Shown here in pieces: positions 35,097 through 46,117 of a stretch of 64,000 bases of DNA (position 1 is the stretch's first letter; every line of letters begins with the position of its first letter). Source of the stretch: Hymenoscyphus infarciens (Eukaryota; Ascomycota; Leotiomycetes; Helotiales; Helotiaceae); contig LLCB01000170.1 in NCBI GenBank assembly GCA_001414345.1, positions 1 through 64,000 on the forward strand. Direction: 5' to 3'. A program made the translations under genes and the position numbers. The notes beneath the pieces are model-generated. The model was not told the DNA's origin. It searched no databases and was given only the letters and a program-made list of their open reading frames with translations.

Positions 35097-37760
35097 ATTG
35101 ACGGTTGTGTTCAGGAACTTGATTTGTTACCTAAAGAACGTGGATGGAACCATCGATGGAGAATCCAGAAAAAAAGTCGAGGGGTTGTATAGACTTATAT
35201 AACCTGGGTATCAGTACATGCCTGCATGTACCAGAAGGTGTCCATCTCTCCAGCCTTCGTCCAGTTGTCCTTTTATCCGCTGCTAGTCCCCGAATATCTC
35301 ATGGTCGAGTGTTGCCGGACGATCTTTTTCTCACCCAATTCATCTCAGAAGAGAGCCTCTTCACCCCAGCATTTCCCCATTTACCCCAAGGCCACCCCGC
35401 ATGGGGTTTAGGGGCGTGAGGCGCTTGAAGCCACCCGAGGACGCCTCAGGTCAAGGAAGTTCCATGGGCTTACGAAAATGATCTCCAAATTCTAGCACTC
35501 TCATAGGTGGAGATGGCAATTTCAAGCTCCAGATCTGGCACTAACCATTTTGGCTGACGAGATGAGGGTTTTGGGCATTTAGCCTGAATACCTACCCCGG
35601 CCACAAGGGAGCCAGCCCCGGATAATTCAACGATGCAAGATCTTGAAGCAGGGAACTTCTGCACCTGTCTTGTGTACGTCGTGTACCTCTTTCGCTCGAA
35701 AGAAATCTGATCTTCAAGTTGCTGATTATTTCCGAGTTTATGCTCAGATGTTTACTTGTTATAAATTCGACATTATCCACGCTTTCTTGGGGAAATACCA
35801 AATCCTGGAACATAAAAACCAACGGCCCAAAGGGCCTCGCATGCTCGTCAAGCTACGTGAAGACGAGATTGTGGGCCGTTACCTGCCACACATTTGAAGC
35901 CAACGAATTGACGAGATCAGATAACGATAGGAACGCGGCCCCAGGGTTCCGCATATGCTCGTATGTCAACTGTAGGTCAAATTGTGTCAGCCCAAACAAC
36001 GGGATTCAGTTTTATGGCAAATTAAAAGAGAACTTTCCTAACAGTTCGTAAAACAGCTCATTCTGATTGACGAAAGGGGGTTGCGAGAGTGGATCAATAA
36101 AGAAGTGGATTCCCATGTGACTGTCAGGATTCAACCCATCGTGAAGATCGTGAAGAGCTGGCTGTCCATACAGGATAGAGTCATGCCACCATTCCCACGA
36201 GGGACCCGTGTCGTGTTTAGTTCGTGTACGACCAATGCATCGGAATTCCCAACGGGCTTGACCTCAAAATGGTTCACGACGAGACGATATCGAAAGTCAC
36301 CTGCAGCCCCGCAGACCCGCGTCGCGTCTCCATAAGCCCAGGGAAATTTCAACTTTGTTGCCACTGCAAAATCACGCAGTTCCTAATTGTGTTCGGTTAT
36401 TGCTAAAATGGATGTTGAGCAAGCGCTCGGGGACCAGCATTTCATCGTCTGTTATCAATTCGCCATATATGCACGCAGTGGTGTTTTATCGCGAAATGGC
36501 TTTTTATTTAAGACATTGACCCGGCCTATTCGGACCGTATGAAATTATTGGGTTGAGAAATAAATTATCAGACTCTGCAAGTACTATGAAAATTGTTTTC
36601 AAAAGATGACGGTAGAGATTTATTACACCGAACGGCCGTTTCGACAAACTGGGGAGACGAAGAGGGAGAAGCAAACCCATAACCTTGGGCTTTTTGAGTT
36701 GCCCATTCAATTAGAAAAGGTCCGCACTTGCCTGAGCTAACAAATTGGAATTCCACAACGCCGCAAATCAAAGAAAACAAAGAAACAAAAACATTCGGCG
36801 GGTTATTCCCATCCACTTGGGGAGCCAAATCTAAGCAAAAGCACAGTTAGACTTCCCTGATCTGGAATCCCCAAGAAACTCGAGCTTTCACGAATAAAAA
36901 AAGACACCGCAATACCAGATGGCACTTTTCGAACAACAAGTCCTCTGCTGGCGCAACGTTGGCTTCCCGCAGTGGTAGGGAGGATATCCTGCACAAACTT
37001 GGGATAGAATATCTACCTGACATGCTTTTTAGGGAGTCCCAAAGAGACGCCATCAGATAGTTGTTTCCCTTCAAGATTTTTCCCCAAACAAATCCTCTGG
37101 CCGTCTCAGCTATCCGCATACATATGGCAGAAGTGACAATCTGCTACCCAAGATCTGCCAATCAAGATGTTGTATACGAGTTTCGAGAATTGTATGATGG
37201 GTTCGAAAGGGCTCGTATGGTCTGAGCTAGGGCTCACCCAGCTCGATTTCGTTCTTCCATATTAGGGCCGCAGTGAGATATATGGAGAGGTACGGCGTTC
37301 ACGATGGAGTTTTTGTGTTGGTGTAGAACCATCGGTCCTCACATGGTTATTTCTGCAGAAACTTGAATCTGGTGAAATGAAACAGGAGATTATGTAAGTC
37401 CTCCGAAATTACACCCGAAGGTCCGAGGAATTTGCCGAGATTGCCTGACCCTCCGATTTCCAAAGCTCATGGGAATAAGAAAAGCTTCGTAACTAACCGG
37501 TGCCCGTCTAGGGTCTCCACACCAATATTTACCTCTCCATCTGGTCTGGACTTCAAAGCCAGTTCTCACTCCGAGAGAATTTCAAGTTGTGGATTGTCAA
37601 CACACGGATTTCTCTTCCTTGTCTGTTGTTTCAGTTCAATTGTTTTCCCTTCATTTCACGCTTCCAAGTTTTTCTGTTATTCCAGGGGGTTGGTGATATA
37701 GGCGGGGACGTAAATGTGGACTCCCAATCATCCATTGGTAGTAGTTTCCTGTTCATTGCT
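35097..37760. other. no intact gene; decayed interval
   Basis: Many frames of 60-110 codons lie on both strands without family signals. The promoter of the transporter is at the left edge. The only stretch that reads like former protein is listed separately at 36015-36364. Confidence 0.45.
36015..36364 (-). pseudogene. possible remnant of a protein-coding gene, two frames
   Basis: The minus-strand frame 36364-36131 has balanced composition (KFPWAYGDATRVCGAAGDF, VVHELNTTRVPRGNGGMTL). After a one-base frame change it continues as HDGLNPDSHMGIHFFIDP and ends near 36015. The two parts together look like a real polypeptide with a frameshift. I do not recognise the family. The plus-strand frame here is less protein-like. 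Confidence 0.3.
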
Positions 37761-38580
37761 TGTTTAGAACGATGTGCAACAGAACAAAGAATATTCTCTA
37801 TCACCCTATCTGCTCCGAAATTGTCCATATTTCTATTCCCGCTTTGAGCCAAATGGTTTCCAAATATGTGGAAATATTACAGGTACTTGTCGGATATTAA
37901 ATTGTGACTTACAGCTAAGCCTACCGACTCATATTATTTAGAGTTTTCTTTAAATTACGAATTTGAGCGAAGTGCAACGGAACGTCTCTTATAGCCTTCT
38001 TTCGTTCACTGCTCCGGAAATGGCCCATCTTTTCACTTCTTAGCTCGACTCTTAGAATCCACATCTTCCATATACAAGAGTCGGGTATTAAATGCGAGGT
38101 GCAACAAACGTCTCTGCCTCAGCTATTGCAGCCTTCATTTCTCTTTCAAAAATTTCTGTCAAGGTGGATAGGAATATGAGAACTCTACACTCGGATATTA
38201 AAAGCGAGGTGCAACGAATTTTCATGACCTTTTTATTTTTCATCATCGACTGTATTTTCTAATCTCAAAATTCTTTCAAAGTGGGGAGCTTAATGAAAAG
38301 TCCACGTACTTTGTGCTATACAACTGCCGGGTATTAAAATGCGATTTGCAACAAAGCAGCTCAGTTCATTTTGTTATATAAATAGCGGATCGTTAATAAA
38401 AAAGCCCACCAGATGTTGGAAATATAACTATCGGGTATTAAAAGGCGAGGTGCAACAAAATACCTTCCTGTAGGCCAACTACGGAGCCCGCAACTGTATG
38501 AGACCTTGGATTAAATTGAACAAGTTATGAAACTCTTATATAAAAGCTCCGGATATTAAATTGCGAATTGCAACAATGTG
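37761..38580. repeat. dispersed repeat array: CGGRTATTAAA-GCGAGGTGCAACAA motif, five clear and up to three partial copies
   Basis: Clear copies start at 38082, 38192, 38328, 38432 and 38550, spaced 104-136 bp. Each has CGGGTATTAAA or CGGATATTAAA, then two to four bases, then GCGAGGTGCAACAA or a near variant. Weaker copies lie near 37763, 37891 and 37965. Some spacers also resemble each other (TTCTTTCAAAGTGGGGAG near 38270 and TTCTGTCAAGGTGGATAG near 38153). No frame runs through them. This is a degenerate long-unit tandem repeat of unknown origin. Confidence 0.75.
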
Positions 38581-39638
38581 ATATACCCCAGCTTTTAGCC
38601 ACTCATACGAGCTGAATAATTCCGTTTAGCTTCACAGCCGCAATTCGGCCGGGAAGAAATTTCTATACATATTTGACAATTATTTGATTGTGTCTTCCTG
38701 CACAGGTATTAAGAGAATAAAGCCCCGACAGGGCATTTTCAGGTCGGGAGAGGATAGTGAAATCCGGAGAAACTTCATCTCGGAATTCGTGACTGACCAC
38801 GAGTAAAGTGCGCGCTAATTTCTCCTCTAAATGTTATATTAAGGCTTGGAGAATCAATCCAACTATTCTAAAGTCCTAGGATAATTGAGCTCATGCTAAT
38901 TTTATTCTCCTAGAACAATTATGGATAGAAAGTCCCACGTGAATACAGACACGAATTTCTGCAACACCTGTTGGCCTACCTAACGAATCGCTAGGAAAAG
39001 AAATTCCTAGATGGAATATGTGCCAGGTATACTTAGTTCCAATAACTCCCAAGGTTTCGTAGCTAAACAAGAACACTTTTACCCCGCCTCCCCAAAAGCA
39101 CAAAACAATTCCAAAGCGTCTATAAAGTTGTCATAAGACGAAAATTTCAAATAAAAAGACTTTCAAACTTGGTTATGCAAAGCAAATGGCATAAATCTGT
39201 GCGTCGAGGCTGAAGAGAGACAAGGCATAAGCAATAGGTGCACGAAGTATAAGTGGGGCTGTGCAACATCAAGAAACATCACATGGTTGTGGAAAGGTAA
39301 CTCATCGCACATGCGGTTTAGTAAAAATGGGAGCTAGTATGGAAACTTTCTACCTACTCTACGAAACCATTCTATGAGACGATTTAGAGCAATCAAGTTT
39401 ATTATCTAAGATAGCTTATTCTCTTAAAAGTTTCTAAACAATACTCTAAAATGTTCTAGACTATTTCGTACAATCAATGGTAAAGCAAGTGCTGGAGATT
39501 AAAGCTCACTTCCCTTGTCTGTACAATCCATGCAGAGTCGTGGGAAATTTGTTTCCGTAAAATTTGCTTTTTATGTTTTTCTCACTTTCTGATAGAGTCG
39601 AGTAATGAAAAAGAATTTGGGCGCTGTATAAATGGTCG
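38581..39638. other. no supported gene
   Basis: Short frames only. A minus frame at 39506-39724 may be the last piece of the broken gene next to it. Confidence 0.45.
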
Positions 39639-41128
39639 TTATAAAGGAATGAAAGGAGACCCTTTACCAATAGAGACCAGTAACTGTAAACGTGCAGTAT
39701 CTTCTTCACTCCGAGGGTCTTCAAATTCCAACTTCTCTTTTGCCTTATCTAGAGCCGCCCATTCAGCCCGCAGGGTTTCATTCTTCAATCTTGTTGAAAC
39801 ATTTTCAATCTTTATAGAAAATTCTTTGCATCGCAACTCGGACGGACGAATATTGCTCGAAAGTGTGTGGCGAATCTTTGACTGCGTGAGAAAATTGAGT
39901 GCAAGTAGAAGAAACCCAACCAAAGCCTCATAGAGGTCTCCTAATGTCGCTTTCAAAGCTTCGCTTTGACAATGACTAATAAGCTCTGTTCTGGGGAGAA
40001 GCTCAGCAATCTCTACGAGTGCTTTTGAGAGCTGAGTAACTATAATTTGGGGATTTACAGTTGATTTTTTAGCAATTAGTCCTTTGAGTAAGCGAAGCTG
40101 CAATGACACATACCTGAAGTGTAAATGTGTTTGTGCCCCATACTAAGGACGCATATTCCGGGTTGTGTTGAGCCAATAAGTCCAAGGGTCCAGCAAAATA
40201 TATGGTTCTCGAGACAAGCTTGGTCAGCGGTTTGGTCGCTCTTGATGACCCCTTTCTTTCCCCGTATTTAGCTTGTGCTTCAACAACAGCCATTTGCACA
40301 TCTTCCATCGTGACACATCCCGCGTCTTTCAATGAGTGGCCCGTTGTCTCGGTAAACGACTCTGCAATTTTTCAAAAGCAACTCTTACAGTATTTCCAGT
40401 AGCTCCACTTTCTTGATTTTCTCTTATTTCCTTAAATAGTGAGCCTGGAAGGACCGAATTGTGTACGTTTAATTTTTTTTTGGAAACATTCGCCTCAAAC
40501 GATACTGCCTCTGTCTGTTTTCATATGTCGCTTATTATCACAGTGAAGTTCTTTTGTCTTAATTGGGTCACTACTGAAGCAGCTGTCTCCTGTCGCGGTG
40601 ACCCAGTGGAAGACGCGAAAGGATTTCGTGAAAACTCCCCCCCCCCCTTTTCTACTGGAGAGATAGGGCCGCTGGCGAAAATAACATCAGCACCGATTTG
40701 TTCCAGTTCGGAAAAGAAGGGCGCTGTAGCTTCGTGGACTTCAATGTCCGGGTCGTTCCAAGGCCCGCCCGAGTCTTTCCAAGTTGTACTCGTATTATCA
40801 GTTTATAAAAAGTTGTTTTCTAGTAGAACACTAACCCGTAGTACAACGGTAGAGGGGAGTAGATGACGAAAAGAAAATTTTCAAGTTGATGAGCAGCCCC
40901 AATAACCGAAATATATGCGAGAACATCCGAAAAAGGACCATTTTCCAGGCCAGAATCGTGCGACACATGTATTTCGTGAATGATTTGGTTCTGCTCAAAG
41001 CTCGTCGTACTTGACACAGCTTTCATTCTTTGTGACCAAAACGGTTCGGCTTCATCTCCAGTCCATTTCATCAGAAGAAAAATAACTCTATTGTAAGGCG
41101 GGCGGTTGGCGAACAATCTTTGGAACAA
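39639..41128 (-). pseudogene. broken gene with N-terminal helical module of fungal NLR-type proteins (DUF7708-like)
   Basis: Minus-strand pieces add up to one decayed gene. From about 41128 come two blocks of unknown type, then a frame ending in NTVRVAFEKLQSRLPRQRATH near 40334. After a one-base shift it continues as TMEDVQMAVVEAQAKYG, LLAQHNPEYASLVWGT, an 82-nt intron (40113-40032), and LSKALVEIAELLPRTEL. The last blocks match the all-helical domain that precedes NACHT ATPase domains in many fungal STAND proteins. Breaks seen: a TGA near 40526 in place of a likely Arg codon, the shift near 40333, and an 11-C run near 40637. No NACHT domain follows. The domain name is from memory of the family pattern. 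Confidence 0.5.
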
Positions 41129-41158
41129 TACGCTTAAAGCCAGCTATTTCCGAGGTAC

Positions 41159-42916
41159 TCAGCTCTTCTTAAAATTCCAGGGTATTCGGCTTCGGTCCGT
41201 AGAGTTCAGAAGCAGGGTGGCCACGTTCATCTCTCTGATAAGGCACTTCAGTTTTTGAATCTTCAGGGTTGGCTCGTGAAGGATTGCCGGTTTCAGCACT
41301 CGTCTCTTTGAGGCGAGACCGCTGTTTGTCTGGAGTTCTTTGAACTTCAACGTGGATTTGGCACACGGAACTACCAAATTTTGCGCTTCATTTACTTCGA
41401 AGGAAGTGTGAGTGACCAACCATTTCCCCTAGTCTGCTCCTGTTTTTCTCAATACCATACCGCTACAAGAGGGTGCTGTCGGACAGCTAGAGAAATAAGC
41501 TTCGTTTCCTTTGACAAAAACTTCAACAATCATAGACATGGAGATTGTTTTCCCCGGTTTTATCATAAACTTCCAGACGTTTGGATTAAGAGTTTGTCCG
41601 CTCTCATTGTCCAAAATCTGGTACATGCCACGTTGAACCCATTGGACCCCGGGCTGACCCTCGAATTGTTCTTCTAAAAAACAGCTAAATATCTAGCTTT
41701 AAGTTGGGGCCAGTTTTAGAAAATCCGGAGAAAATTCCTCCAATCTAACCTTGAAACTGCTGACAAAATCTGTGTGGAGAGTCCAGTTCCGCCCAATTCC
41801 GTCTAACAAGAACACATAATTTCGACCAGTAATTTGCATTACTCGTCTTGTTGTTGCTTGTGAAGCACGAGATAAAATGGTTCTTCCAATAATTAGTCCC
41901 TTTTTCCAACTTCATTGATTTTAACTTAAAGGAAATTGAATATCTCCTTGAAACATATCACGATTATTGACATTCAGTCCAGAAGTCAGTCAATGTCCTT
42001 TACGGTCATCGGAAAGTAACACTTGCAAGGTTTTGAAATGCACAGCTGTTTGGGAATCCCAAACTCCCATCAAAGCCTCTGAGCTACCATTTTCGAGTAG
42101 AGCTAGGAACGAGTCTTTGTTCTGGACAGGAATGAGAAATCTCCACTCTGTCGAAGTTCCGAATCGCTTCAATAATCTATAATTGAAGTCCATTATTTTA
42201 AAGTTGGGTTTGCTCCAAAGTGTCAAGTCGATAAGAGAGTTCATCCTGTTTTATTTTGAGGAACGACAGCAAAACATCCTCCCGGTGATTTGTGCCTTTT
42301 TCTCGGTAACAATTTGCGTATTGCTGGTTCAATTATCTCTTGAAGAGTGGCAACCATGGAATTCATACGCGATAGCCGTGTGTCTACAGTTGCTTCAAAA
42401 ATATCACGTAGTGCCGTGGGTAGATTTAAGATAGAAGTACTAGCTTTGTTAGCCTTCACAGTATTAACCAAATCAAGTTACTTACGTGATGACTTGAAGC
42501 AAAGTTGTCTCTAGTACTTGAAGTTGCAACCCGATTTGCGTTTGCAATTTCCGAGTTTCTTTCATAGGACCATATTTGTATTATAACTTCGTTTTCATAT
42601 GTCGTAAGCTTGACAGTCGTCCGGTAGATGGCAGTCCAAGTTTCACCTTGTACTTTTCAATCTCGGACAGGAAATCGATAACTGGTTCCTGGATCTCCTT
42701 GATTCTGTTTGAAAGCGATATTGTAGCAGCAGCAGGTATACCCGCGAGAGCCTCGAGCGTTTTCAGCGTAGCTACGAGGCTGTTGAGAAAGCTGGAAACC
42801 CTGCGGTAATCGCTTGCCGCACCACTCACCAGACTGGCCTCATCAAGTGCTTGTGCCACATCGATAATGATTTTGATGGCAGCAACAATATCCCCGGCGG
42901 ACCACCCAAAAGACAT
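41159..42916 (-). pseudogene. broken gene: STAND-type N-terminal domain plus C-terminal ubiquitin-like domain
   Basis: It starts MSFGWSAGDIVAAIKIIIDV at 42916, the start of a common fungal N-terminal helical domain. An in-frame TAA at 42581-42583 interrupts it, but the frame goes on (KETRKLQTQIGLQLQVLE) to a GTAAGT donor near 42485. A second exon (SILNLPTALRDIFEATVD) follows. Further left, LEEQFEGQPGVQWVQRGMYQ and WKFMIKPGKTISMSMIV (41690-41530) resemble the ubiquitin-like domain that ends many such proteins, and after an in-frame TAG at 41429 the frame continues to 41159. Both stops would be Gln codons before a C-to-T change. The middle part (42244-41990) is readable but not placed with confidence. 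Confidence 0.5.
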
Positions 42917-43860
42917 GGTCGTCTTTCCACAGGATCAAAGAAGCATTCGTGGTGATGAAGAAAGTTAAAGAAGTAGAGTGCTGGCGAACACAAGGCTCGC
43001 GGTTTAGGGATGTTGGCCGCATCATGCAGCACTGGGGGTGCGCATCCAATGGGGTCATTGTCAAGAGAGTTCCGAAAACGCCTCATTTCTGAACAAGCAA
43101 AACAGTCAAATGTAGTGTAAATAGTATTAGAGTGTAGCTGAACAACCTCATGCCTCGTCGTCCTCGTTCTAACATTGGACAAATACCTACCAACCTTAGG
43201 TTAATACTTCACGCTATGGATTATGCTATCATCCCAGTCAAATAAAATACTTTCACAATATCAAGATTTCTAGTTACCGTAATTAAAACCAAGTGGTGCA
43301 AAGAAACCAAAACTCGTTGGTTAGTGTTTTTATATATATTAGGTCTTTCAAGTGACGAAATGTGTGTACACTGAGTTAACCCACTCCCCCAGCAACTCTG
43401 ACCTCTGAACACTAATAATTAATTACTCAACAACCAACGGTCGGAAACACTTACTCTTCGGAAGATATTAAAAATAAACTAGTAAGTAACTATAACCACG
43501 AACGAATAATTGTTCGAGGTTCCTTCCGTAAAAAAAAATTCTCAGGAGTAGTTGTGGGTCGGATCTCAGAACCCTTTCTCAAGTAGCCATCGTGAAAACC
43601 CACTCAAAGAAAGCAGACCAAAAAGGAAAACGCACTGCTCGACGAGCCGTGGCTACAAAGGCTACGAGTCGGTTGATCTCTTCTTTACTCAGATACTGTG
43701 AACTCTTCCCTTTCCTTTCAAGCAAGTTCTTTAACTAGGTAACAAGTCGGGGCACCATGCTTTGGGGGGCAAGAAGATTCGCAAGTCATCTCTTCACTGT
43801 CGCATAATCCCTCAACTGTCGAGTAAGCCAACCCAAGTTCGGGGGCCAAAAAGAGTATGG
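42917..43860. other. no supported gene
   Basis: Frames on the minus strand at 42826-43182 and 43221-43412 are unrecognised. The interval would hold the promoter of the broken gene to its left. Confidence 0.45.
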
Positions 43861-43936
43861 GTAAGCCATCAGTCGTCGAGTAAGCGATCGATTGTTGAGT
43901 AAGCCATTAACTTTCGAGTAAGCCATCAATTGTCGA
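43861..43936. repeat. 19-bp minisatellite, four copies
   Basis: Four consecutive 19-bp units starting at 43861, 43880, 43899 and 43918, each GTAAGCCATCAATTGTCGA or close to it. Part of one more unit lies at 43813-43829 (CAACTGTCGAGTAAGCC). Confidence 0.85.
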
Positions 43937-44085
43937 GTACAATTCAGGTGCAGATTTACATATGCGCTCGTCAACTTTGAGCCCACCATTTTATGCACCA
44001 CAAGACAACTAGCAAGTATCACAACCACCTTAAATACTCTCCCGCTTTTCTCAAAGTAAAAATTCTTTCTATACCCAGATCACAT
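43937..44085. other. short gene-free spacer
   Basis: Lies between the minisatellite and the 3' end of the fusion hydrolase gene; probably its 3' untranslated region. Confidence 0.5.
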
Positions 44086-45762
44086 CTACGAATTCAAGAA
44101 CCCCGCAACAACAGCCGCAAACTCCCCTGGCTTCTCAACCATAGGCAGATGTCCCGCGCCCTCAATGACCTCAAAATTCGCACCCTCCTTCCCATAAGCA
44201 CCAGCCATATCTTTCATCGTCCCCGGCAAAACACCATCACTCCCCCCAACAAGAAACATACCTTTGACCTCAGCAGTCTTCATCTCCTCCTTCAAATCGT
44301 ATTCCCACAGCGCCTTAACACTGTGACGAAAGCCCTCAAGACTATTACTAGCAACCATCTGTTTCACAGCCTCGAGTTTTGGCGCGAGGGTTGGATTGTC
44401 ATAGCTTTCCTTGACGAACCAACGACGTGTTGTGATTTCCGCAAGCTCTTGTCCTACAATAGATTCTCCCGAGGAGGTGGTAGCGGCTTCCTTTTCGGCG
44501 AGTGCAATCCGCTCGCTCCAAGCTTTTGAGTTCCCGGCTGGAGATTTGGACGAGGTATCACAACTGACAAATCTCTCCACTCTCTCGGGGTATTTCAGCG
44601 CAACATCCAAAGTTGTAACACCACCCAAACTAACACCTATAACAGCAGCTGCCTTCTTGACTCTCAGAGCATCAAGGAGAGCAATTATATCAGCGGCTAG
44701 GAGGTCGACAGTTATCGCTTTTTCACCACAAGCTGCGAATCGTCCGCGTTTGAGATACCGTAGGATACGGTATTTTTTATTTTCTGGTTTGGAGAGGAAC
44801 GAGGTCACGAAATCGTCCCATATGCCGTAGGTTGTGAGGATGGAGTTGCAGAGGACTATGAAGGGGGCGTTGGGGTCTTGCGAGCCTTCGAGACGGTAGG
44901 GGAGTGTTACGCCGTCGGGAGTTGTGACGAAGGATTCGATTGCGCCAGCTTCGTTGGTCGCAGAGGTCGAGATGGTTTTCGTGAGAACCGGAGAGGTGGG
45001 ATCGGTGGATGTCCAATCCGAGATGGTGGGAGAAAGGTATCGGGGTGCGGGACCGAATGTGTAGTAGAGATCGTATACTCGTCTCCGTTTATCTTTCACC
45101 ACTTTGCTCCCTATTTCCGCAGCCCATGGTGTCGTAGTCGCAGCCTTGAATTCTGGTCCCGCCAACCCATTCTGCGGCGCATATTCATGTAGAGACATAT
45201 ATTCAACAGTCGCATCCAGGTCAATACTCGAAGTCACAAATCGTCTCGTTCGTAACCAGCCTGGGACTTTGGAAAGCATATCGACATGTTCCTCCCGATA
45301 CCACTTATCCAATTGCTCCTTCATGCCATCCCCCTCTTTCAACTCTAGAAAGACAGCCACAATAACGTTTCCCCGCCCCTCATTCTCCACTTCTTCCAAT
45401 GTCTTGAATTCTGCGGATTCTCGAGACTCGACGAAATCATAGAGCTTGCGATCAACCTTGATTTGCTTCATTGTTTCTGCCTCCCTAGGAGTTTTCACCG
45501 GAGGACCTCGCAGACGCAGATATGTTTCCTTGTTCAATTCAGACATATCTGTGATATCGTATATCGCCATCCACTCCGGTTTCTCCTCCGAAGGCTTTCC
45601 TCCATCATAGTCATTCGCTCGATATCGAAAGCCATTCGTGCAAAAATCGAGACGGAGACGGGTAGGACCGTGTTCGTTGTTGTACCAATCGTGAAATTGT
45701 TCTTCTGGCAGCCCAGCTTTGGGCTGCATCGTCACGTAGAGGATGCCGGAGGTAGGTGCCAT
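44086..45762 (-). CDS. EthD-like/alpha-beta-hydrolase fusion, probable 3-oxoadipate enol-lactonase type, 558 aa
   Basis: A single exon. Residues 1-115 and about 128-235 look like two EthD-type dimeric alpha/beta-barrel modules (EEQFHDWYNNEHGPTRL and KEQLDKWYREEHVDML are matching segments). Residues about 280-558 are an alpha/beta hydrolase of the PcaD type. The nucleophile Ser378 is in GVSLGG, the acid is probably Asp509 (GGSDGV) and the base His538 (GAGHLPMVEKP), so the catalytic triad is complete. PcaD opens 3-oxoadipate enol-lactone to beta-ketoadipate. The gene lies 355 bp downstream of carboxy-muconate cyclase on the same strand, which supports a role in the same pathway; that link is inference. 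EthD-like modules occur in aromatic-degradation proteins, but their fusion here is unusual. Codon choice changes abruptly at about 45060 and 44700. Confidence 0.85.
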   Translation of the reverse strand: MAPTSGILYVTMQPKAGLPEEQFHDWYNNEHGPTRLRLDFCTNGFRYRANDYDGGKPSEEKPEWMAIYDITDMSELNKETYLRLRGPPVKTPREAETMKQIKVDRKLYDFVESRESAEFKTLEEVENEGRGNVIVAVFLELKEGDGMKEQLDKWYREEHVDMLSKVPGWLRTRRFVTSSIDLDATVEYMSLHEYAPQNGLAGPEFKAATTTPWAAEIGSKVVKDKRRRVYDLYYTFGPAPRYLSPTISDWTSTDPTSPVLTKTISTSATNEAGAIESFVTTPDGVTLPYRLEGSQDPNAPFIVLCNSILTTYGIWDDFVTSFLSKPENKKYRILRYLKRGRFAACGEKAITVDLLAADIIALLDALRVKKAAAVIGVSLGGVTTLDVALKYPERVERFVSCDTSSKSPAGNSKAWSERIALAEKEAATTSSGESIVGQELAEITTRRWFVKESYDNPTLAPKLEAVKQMVASNSLEGFRHSVKALWEYDLKEEMKTAEVKGMFLVGGSDGVLPGTMKDMAGAYGKEGANFEVIEGAGHLPMVEKPGEFAAVVAGFLNS

Positions 45763-46117
45763 GATGGGCGATTGTGGGGATGGTATTTGGTATGGTACGA
45801 TGGAGACGAGAGTAATGGTTCGAGAGATCGTCTAGATGTCAGTGTGTTTGGAATTGAGATGTTTGGACAGAGGGAGGAAAGAGAGAAGGATGAAATGGTT
45901 GAAGTCTTAACCGTGGGATTCAACATGATGGAGCGGATTAACCCCACCATGGTCTGTCTGTTCAGCTGTTGATGCGGGGAGAAATCGCGGCATCTTCAGC
46001 GGGAAAGAAATCAACCAATGCCAAGACCCTCCCAAAACCATGAGCCATCACGTGTTGAAGCTCGAGATCCTTCTCTAATGGGTATTCCTTTCCTCTAAAT
46101 CTCTAAAGATATACGTT
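45763..46117. other. intergenic, 355 bp
   Basis: It holds the promoter of the fusion hydrolase and the 3' end of the cyclase gene. No frame or motif stands out. Confidence 0.5.

Noticed and set aside
40459..40866. Plus-strand frame of 135 codons
   Set aside because: The minus strand reads more convincingly as parts of an NLR-associated gene; the plus frame includes a homopolymer run and no motif.
44411..45442. Several plus-strand frames of 104-139 codons
   Set aside because: They are antisense to the well-supported fusion hydrolase and have no family signal.
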